Shown: positions 8,271 to 15,526 of the stretch, one piece after another | Position numbering within the stretch: position 1 is the stretch's first letter | How the letters are laid out: every line of letters begins with the position of its first letter | Assembly (NCBI RefSeq): GCF_011393335.1 | Contig: NZ_CP049865.1 | Location: 1,320,722-1,384,721, forward strand | DNA length: 64,000 nt | Reading direction: 5' to 3' | Source: Propioniciclava coleopterorum | GTDB taxonomy: Bacteria; Actinomycetota; Actinomycetes; Propionibacteriales; Propionibacteriaceae | Position numbers and translations under genes: made by a program | The notes under the pieces: model-generated | What the model was told of the DNA's origin: nothing | Databases searched by the model: none | The model's input: only the letters and a program-made list of their open reading frames with translations

Positions 8271-8846
8271 TCACACCGACGGAACACCCGGTTGACCCGC
8301 GGACCACATCGCCGTCAGGAGCGTGGGCAAGCGCGCGGCCGTCGCGGCTTGTGTCTCGGGTCGCGCGAGCACGAACTCGTCCACGGCGGCGAGCACGGCG
8401 CTGGTCAACCGGAGCATGATCTCGCGGTCCTCGGCGCGCACGAGGCCCAGATGCACGGCGTCCTCGATCAGAGCGGGCGTCCAAGCGTCCGCCGGCGGCA
8501 CCTCGGCCGCGAGCAGAGCCCGATCGTCCGGATGGCGCGCGAGGTGGTCGGCGAGCCTGCCGGCGACGTCATGGAACTGCTGCCAGAAGGCGGACACCTC
8601 GGCCGACGGTTCCCACGCACCGAGGACGTCCGCAAGCCGTGCCAGGACGTCGGCGCGCACGGCCCCGTAGAGATCCGCTTTACCGTCGAAGTAGTGGTAC
8701 GCGGAGGTTTTCGATATCCCGGCCTCGGCGATGATCCGGTTGTAGGACGCCTCCGAGAATCCGTCTCGTGCGAAGTGGGTGCGGGCGACGTCGAGCACCG
8801 CAGCCCGCGCCTCGGGAGCGAGCCGGTCGAATCGCGGCAGCGGCAT
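8271..8846 (-). CDS. TetR family transcriptional regulator
   Basis: 191 residues from ATG 8846. The start is set by the one-base overlap (TGATG) with the upstream membrane-protein gene. The N-terminal helix-turn-helix is typical: FARDGFSEASYNRIIAEAG followed by ISKTSAYHYFDGKADLY. The C-terminal ligand domain is generic. It is co-transcribed with the membrane protein upstream, and a TetR-type palindrome lies in front of that pair, so it probably represses its own operon. The inducer is unknown. Confidence 0.85.
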   Translation of the reverse strand: MPLPRFDRLAPEARAAVLDVARTHFARDGFSEASYNRIIAEAGISKTSAYHYFDGKADLYGAVRADVLARLADVLGAWEPSAEVSAFWQQFHDVAGRLADHLARHPDDRALLAAEVPPADAWTPALIEDAVHLGLVRAEDREIMLRLTSAVLAAVDEFVLARPETQAATAARLPTLLTAMWSAGQPGVPSV

Positions 8847-9322
8847 CAGCCGAGCCTCCTCATGGTCGTGGCCGTCAGCGCCCAGTGAACCACCCAGAGG
8901 ACGATCGCGAGCATTCCCCCGAGCAGCCCCACCTTCCCCGGGAGCAACGAGACCAACTGCGCGGCGCACCAGCCGTAGCCGAGCCGCCGCCACGCGCGTG
9001 TGACACCGGCACTCGCATGGTCGCCCAGCGCCGCCCCGACGCGCTCGATGATGAAGAAGTCCTCGATGAAGTTGTAGGGAATCGCGAACATCCACCACAC
9101 CGACGCCGGGCGCGCCATCCCGACCCGTCTCGCGAGTCGGTGCAGCGCCCCGCAGTAGAGCGCGACGAGGGCGAAGAACCCGACGACGATCGCCAGATTG
9201 CCGGGGAACGGCACGATCAGGATCTCGCCGAGCACGCCGGCCCCCCACTGCGGCGCCCAGAGCGGATAGGTGAGCAGTGCCGTGACCACCAGCGTCCCCA
9301 GGATCCGAAGCGTCGCGCGCAT
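8846..9322 (-). CDS. Multi-pass membrane protein in TetR operon, function unknown
   Basis: 158 residues from ATG 9322, MRATLRILGTLVVTALL. About four hydrophobic segments are visible: residues 7-25, 35-62, 80-95 and 125-152. One carries the unusual WWMFAIPYNFIEDFFIIERV. No recognised transporter motif is present. It is the first gene of a two-gene operon with the TetR regulator. The GTGTAC/GTACAC palindrome just upstream probably controls it, suggesting it handles a compound sensed by that regulator. Confidence 0.6.
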   Translation of the reverse strand: MRATLRILGTLVVTALLTYPLWAPQWGAGVLGEILIVPFPGNLAIVVGFFALVALYCGALHRLARRVGMARPASVWWMFAIPYNFIEDFFIIERVGAALGDHASAGVTRAWRRLGYGWCAAQLVSLLPGKVGLLGGMLAIVLWVVHWALTATTMRRLG

Positions 9323-9330
9323 GCAGGAGA

Positions 9331-9347
9331 GTGTACTACCGGTACAC
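9331..9347 (-). promoter_or_regulatory. TetR-type operator in front of the membrane protein/TetR operon
   Basis: GTGTAC, five bases (TACCG), then GTACAC. It lies 9-25 bases upstream of the first start codon, where it would overlap the promoter or transcript start. It is the likely autoregulatory site of the TetR protein at 8271-8846. Confidence 0.55.
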
Positions 9348-9552
9348 ACCAGCAGTCCCCTCGGGGCGCGATGGAGCAGGAGGCGCCGAGGGGAGCCGGC
9401 AGAGCCCGCAGGCCGGCGTCGCGAGGTCGAGGACGTGGAGCGTCCAGCGCGCCCACCTTCGCGCAGTCCTCCGCGCGTCCTCACGCGACCCGACCGTCCA
9501 ACAGGCTCCCCCACTCCGCGCACCGCCCTGGGCGAATCACATGGGTGTGATC

Positions 9553-9583
9553 TGTGCACAGCGGTGGACAACCCTGTGGATAA
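9553..9583. other. DnaA-box-like cluster
   Basis: TGTGGATAA at 9575-9583 is an exact reverse complement of the DnaA box TTATCCACA. GGTGGACAA at 9563-9571 is one mismatch from the high-GC box TGTGGACAA. TGTGCACA lies at 9553-9560. It sits between the TetR operon and a response regulator, with no dnaA, dnaN or other origin gene nearby. Confidence 0.35.
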
Positions 9584-9600
9584 CTTCTAGACAGGAGGCC

Positions 9601-9635
9601 GCCCGGCGTCGCGATGGCGACCGGGCTCGCCGGGC
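9601..9635 (-). terminator. Stem-loop terminator of the response regulator at 9646-10316
   Basis: GCCCGGCG pairs with CGCCGGGC, with an inner TCGC/GCGA pairing. It stands 11 bases beyond the repaired stop of the response regulator but inside the uncorrected reading frame. This supports the shorter protein end. Confidence 0.55.
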
Positions 9636-9645
9636 TAGGGAGCGG

Positions 9646-10316
9646 TCAGGCGAGCGGGGGCGGAGCAGCCCGGCGCGCTCGGCGAGCACCGCCACCGCCA
9701 CGCGGTTCCGGGCGCCGAGCTTGATCTGGGCGGCCCCCAGGTGCTGCTTGGCGGTCGCCTCGGAGATGTAGAGCCGGGCGCCGATCTCGGCGTTGGTGAG
9801 CCCCTCCCCCGCGGCCACCACGACGTCGCGCTCCCGCTCGGTCAGCCGGGCGACCAGGGCGGACGCCTTGCGTCGCAGGTCGGCGTCCTGGTTGCGCTCG
9901 AGATGGTCCAGCAACTGCCGGGTGCTGCGCGGGGAGAGCACGGCGTCCCCGTTCACCACCGAACGGATGGCCCCGATGATCTCGGTGGGCGAGGCGGCCT
10001 TGAGCAGGAACCCCGAGGCACCGGCCTCCAGCGTGCGGACGACGGCGTCGTCCACGTCCCAGGTGGTCAGGGCGATCACGTGCGGGGGCTGGGGCAGCGC
10101 CCGCACCGCCCGGGTCGCCTCGACACCGTTGAGGCGGGCCATCCGCAGGTCCATCAGGACGACGTCGGGGTGCGTGGCCTCGACCGCCGCGACGACCTCG
10201 TCGCCGTCGGACGCCTCCCCGACCACCTCGATGTCGGCCGCGGCGTCGAACAGGTAACCCAGCCCCGACCGGACGAGGGGATCGTCGTCGACGAGCAGGA
10301 CGCGGATGACGGGCAC
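9646..10316 (-). CDS. NarL/LiaR-type response regulator
   Basis: GTG 10316 begins VPVIRVLLVDDDPLVRSGL. Receiver residues are DDD near 9-11, the phospho-acceptor in VVLMDLRMARLNG, T in ALTTWD and K in GFLLKAA. A LuxR helix-turn-helix follows: LTERERDVVVAAGEGLTNAEIG, then EATAKQHLGAAQIKL. As written, the frame runs on to 9537 with a 39-residue Arg/Ser-rich tail. Adding one C in the C5 run at 9656-9660 gives LLRPPLA and a stop at 9646, normal family length (223), directly before a hairpin terminator. TAGGAT is six bases before the GTG. Its partner kinase is encoded next to it. Confidence 0.86.
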
Positions 10317-10368
10317 AGCCGCATCCTAGGGCCGCCCACCGACACCTTCGACCAGCGGCGGGATCGAC

Positions 10369-10440
10369 GCGGGCGGTTCAGCGGGCCGGGGCGGGCGGTT
10401 CAGCGGACCGGGGCAGTCGGGGCGGGCGGTTCAGCGGGCC
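10369..10440. repeat. Three 19-base direct repeats between response regulator and kinase
   Basis: GCGGGCGGTTCAGCGGRCC occurs at 10369-10387, 10391-10409 and 10422-10440. The last copy contains the stop codon of the kinase gene, so the two others look like duplications of the 3' end of that gene into the spacer. Confidence 0.7.
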
Positions 10441-11687
10441 GTCGCGGCGTCCCGCCAGGGCAGCACCACCCGGACGCGGAAGGTCGTCTTGTCCTCGAGG
10501 CCGTACTGCAGCTTGCCGCCGAGCAGTTCGGCGCGCTCGGCGATGCCCTTCAGGCCGCGCCCCGCGTCGGCGCCGGCGCCCTCGGCCACCCCGACGAACC
10601 GATTGCGGGCGTCGATCACCACCCCGGTCGCCGGCGCGCCCTCCACGGTGAGCAGGACCGGCTCGCCCGGGGCGTGCTTGCGGGCGTTGGTGAGCACCTC
10701 CTGCACGATGCGGTACACCGCCCGCGACAGGGTGGGGTCGGCGCGCTCGGCCTCGGAGATGAAGATCGACGAGCTCACCACCTGGCCGGCGCCGAAGGAC
10801 TCCTGGACGACCTCCCGCAACCGGCTCAGCGGGATCTCGGGGGTGTCCTCCCCCAGCGGGTCGCGCAACACCTGGAGCAGCGAGCGGAGGTCGTCCATCG
10901 CCTCGCCGGCGCTCTTGCGCACCAGCCCGGCCGACTCCTGGACGCGCGGGTCCTCGCCCGCGTTGAGCTCCAGCGCCCCGGCGTGCAGGTTGAGCAGCGA
11001 CAGCCGGTGCCCCATCGCATCGTGGACCTCGCGAGCGATGCGCTCGCGCTCCTGCCGGCGGGCGACCTCGTCGCCGAGGCGTCCGACGGTCTCGACGGCG
11101 CCGCGCACCTCCGCGCCCTGCTTCCTCGTGAGCCTCCGCAGCCGGAGGAGGTACCCGATCCCCACGGCGCCGGCGAACCAGACCACGGTGATCGCCACCA
11201 CGGCGCCGATCGGGGCGTCGACCCGCTCGAGGTCCGGTCCGGTCGGCGTCAGGAGCATCTTCGACACGGACGCGCCGCGCGGCTGGGCAAGGACATCTGC
11301 CGTGACGACCGCCGCGACGGACGCCGCCGCGACCCCCAGCGTGGCCCAGACCGCCGGTCCACGCCGGCGCCCGACGAGGGACGCCACCAGGACCAGCAGC
11401 AACGCGATGCCGATCGGGACCACGAGCGGAACCAGCAGCGCGGCGAACGTCAGCACGAACGGGAACCGATGCCGCCAGAACAGGGCGACGGGTCCCGCGA
11501 CCGCCAGCAGCATGCCCAACACGGCGAGGGAGGCCGTGCCGAGGTCCGGGGTGGCCCCCTGGACGTTGCCGCCCACGGGGGAGAAGACGGCGCTGGTCAT
11601 CATCGCCAGGCCGACCGGGGGCAGCATGAGCGCGGTCACCCACCAGGGCGAGGCCGCCCCGTCGTCGATCCGCTCGTAGCTCAGCAC
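10431..11687 (-). CDS. Sensor histidine kinase, NarX/LiaS (HisKA_3) type
   Basis: 418 residues from GTG 11687, chosen because TACGAT stands six bases upstream; an ATG at 11747 is an in-frame alternative. Five to six membrane helices fill residues 15-180. The phospho-acceptor motif RQERERIAREVHDAMGHRL follows near 215-235, then IVQEVLTNARKHAPGE (N box) and GRGLKGIAERAELLGG (G box), ending VRVVLPW. It phosphorylates the response regulator encoded downstream. A 9-base inverted repeat lies in the divergent promoter region. The stimulus is unknown; multi-pass kinases of this class often sense membrane or envelope state. Confidence 0.85.
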   Translation of the reverse strand: MLSYERIDDGAASPWWVTALMLPPVGLAMMTSAVFSPVGGNVQGATPDLGTASLAVLGMLLAVAGPVALFWRHRFPFVLTFAALLVPLVVPIGIALLLVLVASLVGRRRGPAVWATLGVAAASVAAVVTADVLAQPRGASVSKMLLTPTGPDLERVDAPIGAVVAITVVWFAGAVGIGYLLRLRRLTRKQGAEVRGAVETVGRLGDEVARRQERERIAREVHDAMGHRLSLLNLHAGALELNAGEDPRVQESAGLVRKSAGEAMDDLRSLLQVLRDPLGEDTPEIPLSRLREVVQESFGAGQVVSSSIFISEAERADPTLSRAVYRIVQEVLTNARKHAPGEPVLLTVEGAPATGVVIDARNRFVGVAEGAGADAGRGLKGIAERAELLGGKLQYGLEDKTTFRVRVVLPWRDAATAR

Positions 11688-11736
11688 ACGCTCATCGTAG
11701 GGACGATCCCCCCCGGACGGCGCCCCACCGAACGGC

Positions 11737-11773
11737 GGTGGAACCACACCCGATCGGGGGAGGCGGTTCCACC
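11737..11773. promoter_or_regulatory. Long-spaced inverted repeat, candidate binding site
   Basis: GGTGGAACC at 11737-11745 and GGTTCCACC at 11765-11773, perfect 9-base arms with 28 bases between their centres. It lies between the divergent kinase gene and the MmpS-like gene. The spacing (under three helical turns) fits a dimeric regulator, possibly the adjacent NarL-type protein. Confidence 0.4.
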
Positions 11774-11845
11774 CGAAGCGTCGATGTGCCGGCCACCCCG
11801 CGGCCGCTGGGATGGACCCGTTCCCAACGACCCGAGGAGTACGCC

Positions 11846-12547
11846 ATGTCCCAGCAGCCCATCCAGCCCTTCCCCGCCGACTCCGCCGCCCCCGGCGCCC
11901 AGCAGCCGCTCCCGCCGGCCAAGCCCGGACGCAACACCATCGGCCTGATCGCGCTGATCGTGGCCGTGCTGGGCTTCGTGTTCGCCGTGATGGAGGGCGC
12001 CTACATCCTCGGCTGGGTGCTGCTGCCCATCGGCTTCATCCTCGGCCTGGTCGGGCTGTTCGCACGGGACAAGCCCAAGCTGACCGCCATCGCCGCCGTC
12101 ATCGTCGCCATCGTCGGCACGGTCGCCGGGGCGATCGCGTTCACCTCCTCCATGGGGCGCATCGTCGACGAGGCCTTCCAGCAGGCCGGCACCACGACCG
12201 TCGCCCCCGCCACCCCCGGCGTCGCCACCACCACGGACGCCGCCGCCTCGACCACCCAGCCGGCGACCGGCAAGCGGACCATCGAGCTCAAGGTGGCCAC
12301 CGAGCGCGGCGCGACGGTGACCTACGGCACCGGCGCGGGGAGCAGCAACGAGGAGATCAAGGCCGCCTGGACCAAGACGCTCCAGACCGACAAGTCCTTC
12401 GAGATCGTGTCCCTGGTGGTCGTCTCGTCCGACTTCACCAAGGCCAACAACGTCACCTGCGAGATCCTCGTGGACGGCCAGAGCGTCGCCCAGCAGTCCG
12501 GCAGCGGCACCGGGGCCATGGCGTCCTGCACCGCGACCGTCAGCTGA
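11846..12547 (+). CDS. Membrane protein with MmpS-like C-terminal domain
   Basis: 233 residues from ATG 11846 with GAGGAG seven bases upstream. A Pro/Gln-rich N-terminus is followed by about three hydrophobic helices (residues 32-50, 54-74 and 80-105). A Thr/Ala linker leads to an extracytoplasmic domain (ATERGATVTYGTG, VTCEILVDGQSVAQQ, ASCTATVS). The pattern of TYGTG, two late Cys and a VDG turn recalls the beta-sandwich of MmpS accessory proteins, though no MmpL is nearby. It may be controlled by the divergent two-component pair. The function is not known. Confidence 0.66.
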   Translation: MSQQPIQPFPADSAAPGAQQPLPPAKPGRNTIGLIALIVAVLGFVFAVMEGAYILGWVLLPIGFILGLVGLFARDKPKLTAIAAVIVAIVGTVAGAIAFTSSMGRIVDEAFQQAGTTTVAPATPGVATTTDAAASTTQPATGKRTIELKVATERGATVTYGTGAGSSNEEIKAAWTKTLQTDKSFEIVSLVVVSSDFTKANNVTCEILVDGQSVAQQSGSGTGAMASCTATVS

Positions 12548-12560
12548 CCCCTCCGCGCCC

Positions 12561-12586
12561 GACGCCCGGCCATCCGGCCGGGCGTC
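12561..12586. terminator. Hairpin terminator abutting the arfB promoter
   Basis: GACGCCCGGCC, four-base loop, GGCCGGGCGTC: a perfect 11-base stem 13 bases after the MmpS-like gene. The -10 hexamer TACGCT of the next gene starts at 12587, so the stem occupies that promoter's -35 area. Confidence 0.6.
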
Positions 12587-12598
12587 TACGCTGACGCC

Positions 12599-13036
12599 GT
12601 GAGCGACCTCCACGTGCCGCCCGGACCGGGCATCCCACTGGGCCTCACCATCCCCGGACGCGAACTGTCCGAACGGTTCGCCCGGGCGTCGGGACCCGGC
12701 GGCCAGGGCGTGAACACCACCGACTCGCGCGTCCAGCTCAGCTGGGATCTGGGCGCGAGCACCGCCGTCTCCGCCGCCCAGCGCGACCGACTGTTCGACC
12801 GGCTCGAGACCCGGCTGGTCGGCACCACGCTCACCATCGACGCCGCGGAGTACCGCTCCCAGCGCCGCAACCGCACCGCCGCGCGCGAGCGGCTGGCCGC
12901 GATCGTGCGCGGCGCCCTGGCCCCGCCGCCCCCGAAGCGGCGTCCGCGGCGGCCGTCCCGCGCCTCGATCGAGCGCCGCCTGGCCGAGAAGCGCCACCGG
13001 TCACAGCTCAAGCAGTCCCGGCACCGTCCCGACTGA
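12599..13036 (+). CDS. arfB: Alternative ribosome-rescue factor / peptidyl-tRNA hydrolase ArfB
   Basis: 145 residues from GTG 12599, with TACGCT exactly six bases before it (leaderless). The GGQ catalytic motif is in SGPGGQGVNTTDSRVQL. The basic C-terminal tail (KRRPRRPSRASIERRLAEKRHRS) enters the empty mRNA channel in this family. ArfB (YaeJ/ICT1) hydrolyses peptidyl-tRNA on ribosomes stalled without a stop codon. Length and domain order are normal. Confidence 0.9.
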   Translation: MSDLHVPPGPGIPLGLTIPGRELSERFARASGPGGQGVNTTDSRVQLSWDLGASTAVSAAQRDRLFDRLETRLVGTTLTIDAAEYRSQRRNRTAARERLAAIVRGALAPPPPKRRPRRPSRASIERRLAEKRHRSQLKQSRHRPD

Positions 13037-13108
13037 CCCATACCCAGGGGCACAACCGGCCCCACGCAGGTTGGATCGAACGACCCATCACCCCTTCTAC
13101 TACGCAAA

Positions 13109-13139
13109 GTAGGACAAAAGGGCGTTTCCGTCCTACACT
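13109..13139 (+). promoter_or_regulatory. Promoter with overlapping inverted repeat, upstream of two-component operon
   Basis: AGGACA at 13111-13116 and TACACT at 13134-13139 are separated by 17 bases. GTAGGAC (13109-13115) and GTCCTAC (13130-13136) form a perfect 7-base inverted repeat with 21 bases between centres, overlying both promoter boxes. This is a strong layout for repression. A second imperfect dyad, CTACT/AGTAG, starts just upstream. Confidence 0.55.
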
Positions 13140-13163
13140 CGCCTTGGAGGAGGCGAGGCACCA

Positions 13164-14058
13164 GTGGACCGACGCGACGCGGCAGGCACCCGAACCCTGC
13201 AACGACTACGGCTTGCGGGCCTCGTGGCCCCGTCGTCTTCGTGGGACTGTGCATGTCGCTGCGTCCCTTCCTGGTGGACGTGCTGGGCCTGCACCTCGCC
13301 CACACCACCATCGACGCGGTCCTGTTCGGCAGCGCGGTCCTCTTCGGCTGGACCATGTACCGGCTCCTGGACCAGGCACATACCGTCGTCGTGGAGGCGG
13401 GCTGCCGCAACGCCGCCCTCCTGGAGCGCGAGCGCATCGCCCGCGAACTGCACGACAGCCTGGCCCAGGTGCTGGGCGTCACCCACCTGAAGCTGCACGC
13501 ACTGGCCGGACGCCCTCGGTCACCGCCGACGAGAAGGCCCACCGGGACGCCCTCGAGCTGGCCGACCTGTGCCACGAGGCCTACGCCGACGTGCGCGAGG
13601 CGATCATGGGCCTGCGGGACGCCACCCGCCCCGATCGCAGCCTGCCGCAGCACCTTGAGGAGTACGTGGCGGCGTTCACCCGCACCAGCGGCATCTCCAC
13701 CGACCTGGTCCTCGACGACGGCGTCCGCCTCTCCCCGGACGCCGAGGTGCAGGTCCTCCGCGTCGTGCAGGAGGCCCTCACCAACGTCCGTAAGCACTCC
13801 GGCGCCGTCCGCGCGACGGTCCACCTCAGCCGCGGCCCGCGGCAGGTCAGCGTCGTCGTCGAGGACGACGGCGAGGGGTTCGACCCCCGCCAGACCCGCC
13901 CCGACGGCTTCGGGCTGACCGCCATGCGCGACCGCGCCGAGTCCGTCGCCGGCCGCCTCACCATCGACTCCCAGCCGGGGCGCGGGACGCGCGTCGTCGT
14001 CCAGTTCCCGACCCCCGACGGCCTTCGCCCACGACTCCCCGAGGAGATGAGCGCGTGA
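13164..14058 (+). CDS. Sensor histidine kinase, NarX/LiaS type (two apparent frameshifts)
   Basis: GTG 13164 follows GGAGGAGG. The reading must be joined twice: near 13230 (one C added to a C4 run gives LVAPVVFVGLCMSL) and near 13514 (one C added to CCC gives GRPSVTADEK). The repaired protein has about 299 residues and two membrane helices. It then shows LLERERIARELHDSLAQVL (H box), VVQEALTNVRKHSGAV (N box) and DGFGLTAMRDRAESV (G box). It is a short relative of NarX-like kinases; no Cys cluster for oxygen sensing is evident. The stop overlaps the response regulator start as GTGA. It stands just before nrfHA. Confidence 0.78.
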
Positions 14059-14735
14059 CCACCGCGACCCAGGCGCCCCCCGTCCGCATCCTGCTCGCCG
14101 ACGATCTGCTGCTGTTCCGGCGCGCGATCGCCGAGCTCATCGACGACCAGGAGGACCTCTCCGTCATCGGCCAGGCCGACAACGGCGTGGAGGCGGTCGA
14201 GATGGCCCAGGCGCTGCGCCCGGACATCGTCGTCCTCGACGTCGAGATGCCGGTCATGGACGGCATCGCCGCCGCCCGGCGGATCCGCGAACTGCTCCCC
14301 GAGACCCGCATCGTGATGCTGACGGTGTGGCAGGACGACGACCACCTGCTCGAGGCCATCCAGCTCGGCGTCCACGGCTACCTGCTCAAGGATCTGCGGC
14401 CCGACGAGCTCTACGCCATGCTCCGCTCGGTGATGCGCGACGAGACCCCGGTCTCCCCCGCCCTCGTCGGCCGGCTGCTGACCGCGCTGCGCGAGTCCGG
14501 ACGCCGCACCGTCGTCCCCGAGCCCGAGCAGGCCCAGCTGTCGCGACGCGAGCTGGAGGTGCTGCGCCTCGTGGCGGACGGTCTGTCGAACAAGGAGATC
14601 GGCGCCAACCTCTGCATCACCGAGGGCACCGTGAAGAACCACGTGCACAACGCGTTGGCCAAGCTGGGCATGGAGAACCGGATCCAGGCCGCCGCCTACA
14701 TCGTGCGCCAAGGGCTGGGCCTGCCGCGTCGCTGA
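14055..14735 (+). CDS. NarL-type response regulator
   Basis: 226 residues from GTG 14055, coupled to the kinase by a four-base overlap. Receiver landmarks: LLADDLLLFRRA, VVLDVEMPVMDG (phospho-acceptor D), MLTVWQ and GYLLKDLRPDEL. The LuxR DNA-binding domain reads LSRRELEVLRLVADGLSNKEIG, then ITEGTVKNHVHNALAKL. It is the nearest regulator to nrfHA, 290 bases downstream, so control of nitrite reduction is plausible but inferred. No terminator of obvious strength separates them. Confidence 0.88.
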   Translation: MTTATQAPPVRILLADDLLLFRRAIAELIDDQEDLSVIGQADNGVEAVEMAQALRPDIVVLDVEMPVMDGIAAARRIRELLPETRIVMLTVWQDDDHLLEAIQLGVHGYLLKDLRPDELYAMLRSVMRDETPVSPALVGRLLTALRESGRRTVVPEPEQAQLSRRELEVLRLVADGLSNKEIGANLCITEGTVKNHVHNALAKLGMENRIQAAAYIVRQGLGLPRR

Positions 14736-14906
14736 CGCCCCGGCCCAGCCGGCCCCGGTCGCGCGGGCGGCGTCCCCTCGGTCGACCCTCCGCGCGGCCC
14801 CCGGCCGACACCGCCTCCATGCCCCGAACCACCCGGCCGAACACTCGGAGCGCGCCTCGTTCGCAATGAGAGCGTCAGGGACCGCATCCCCGTTCGTCAT
14901 GCCCCC

Positions 14907-14956
14907 GGGTATACCTCCGCGCTGCCGCTGTGCCCCTTTTCTACCCCCCGGCGGAT
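14907..14956 (+). promoter_or_regulatory. Two-part upstream element of nrfHA (copy 1 of 2)
   Basis: GGGTATACC at 14907-14915 and CCCCCGGCGGAT ending at 14956. The distance from the first G of GGGTATACC to the first G of GGCGGAT is 43 bases. The same two blocks at the same distance occur upstream of the cytochrome maturation operon (17058-17107). GGTATACC is a self-complementary octamer. The remainder of 14736-15026 holds no gene. Confidence 0.55.
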
Positions 14957-15026
14957 GGGATCGGGCTTGCTTCCTCGAAAGGATGGCGGGGTCGAGATCT
15001 GTCCACACGTGCGAAAGGAGGGGCAG

Positions 15027-15521
15027 GTGGAACCCACCAAGACTGGCTTCGTCCAGTGGATCGGCGGCGTCCGCGGCGTCTTCCTGATGATCGCGGGTGG
15101 CCTGGTCGGCATCCTGCTCGGGGTCGCGCTGTTCACCTTCGGCTACGCCGGCGGCTGGGCCTACTTCGGCAACGATCCGGCGACCTGCAACCAGTGCCAC
15201 GCGATGAACGAGCAGTACGACGCGTGGGCCAAGGGCAGCCACAAGAACGTGGCGGGCTGCAACGACTGCCACTCGCCGCACGACAACATCATCCACAAGT
15301 ACGTGAACAAGGCTGACAACGGTTTTTGGCACGCCCTGAAGTTCACGACGGGCGACTACCCCGAGAACATCAAGATCCGCGAGATGAACCGTGAGATCAC
15401 CCAGGAGGCGTGCCTGTCCTGCCACGCCAACCTGGTCTCCGACATCGAGAGCACGCGGGTGGGGCACGCGAACCGAGTCGACTGTCTCCAATGCCACAGC
15501 AACGTCGGGCACATGAGGTGA
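15027..15521 (+). CDS. nrfH: Cytochrome c nitrite reductase small subunit NrfH
   Basis: 164 residues from GTG 15027 with AAAGGAGG upstream. One membrane anchor (about residues 13-38, VFLMIAGGLVGILLGVALF) is followed by four haem-binding motifs: CNQCH near 54, CNDCH near 78, CLSCH near 129 and CLQCH near 153. This is the NapC/NirT-type tetrahaem quinol dehydrogenase. It oxidises menaquinol at the membrane and passes electrons to NrfA outside. The next gene starts five bases after the stop. Confidence 0.93.
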   Translation: MEPTKTGFVQWIGGVRGVFLMIAGGLVGILLGVALFTFGYAGGWAYFGNDPATCNQCHAMNEQYDAWAKGSHKNVAGCNDCHSPHDNIIHKYVNKADNGFWHALKFTTGDYPENIKIREMNREITQEACLSCHANLVSDIESTRVGHANRVDCLQCHSNVGHMR

Positions 15522-15526
15522 TCCAG

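Noticed and set aside
9537-9645. Arg/Ser-rich C-terminal extension of the response regulator
   Set aside because: It disappears when one C is added to a C5 run, giving a normal-length protein followed by a terminator.
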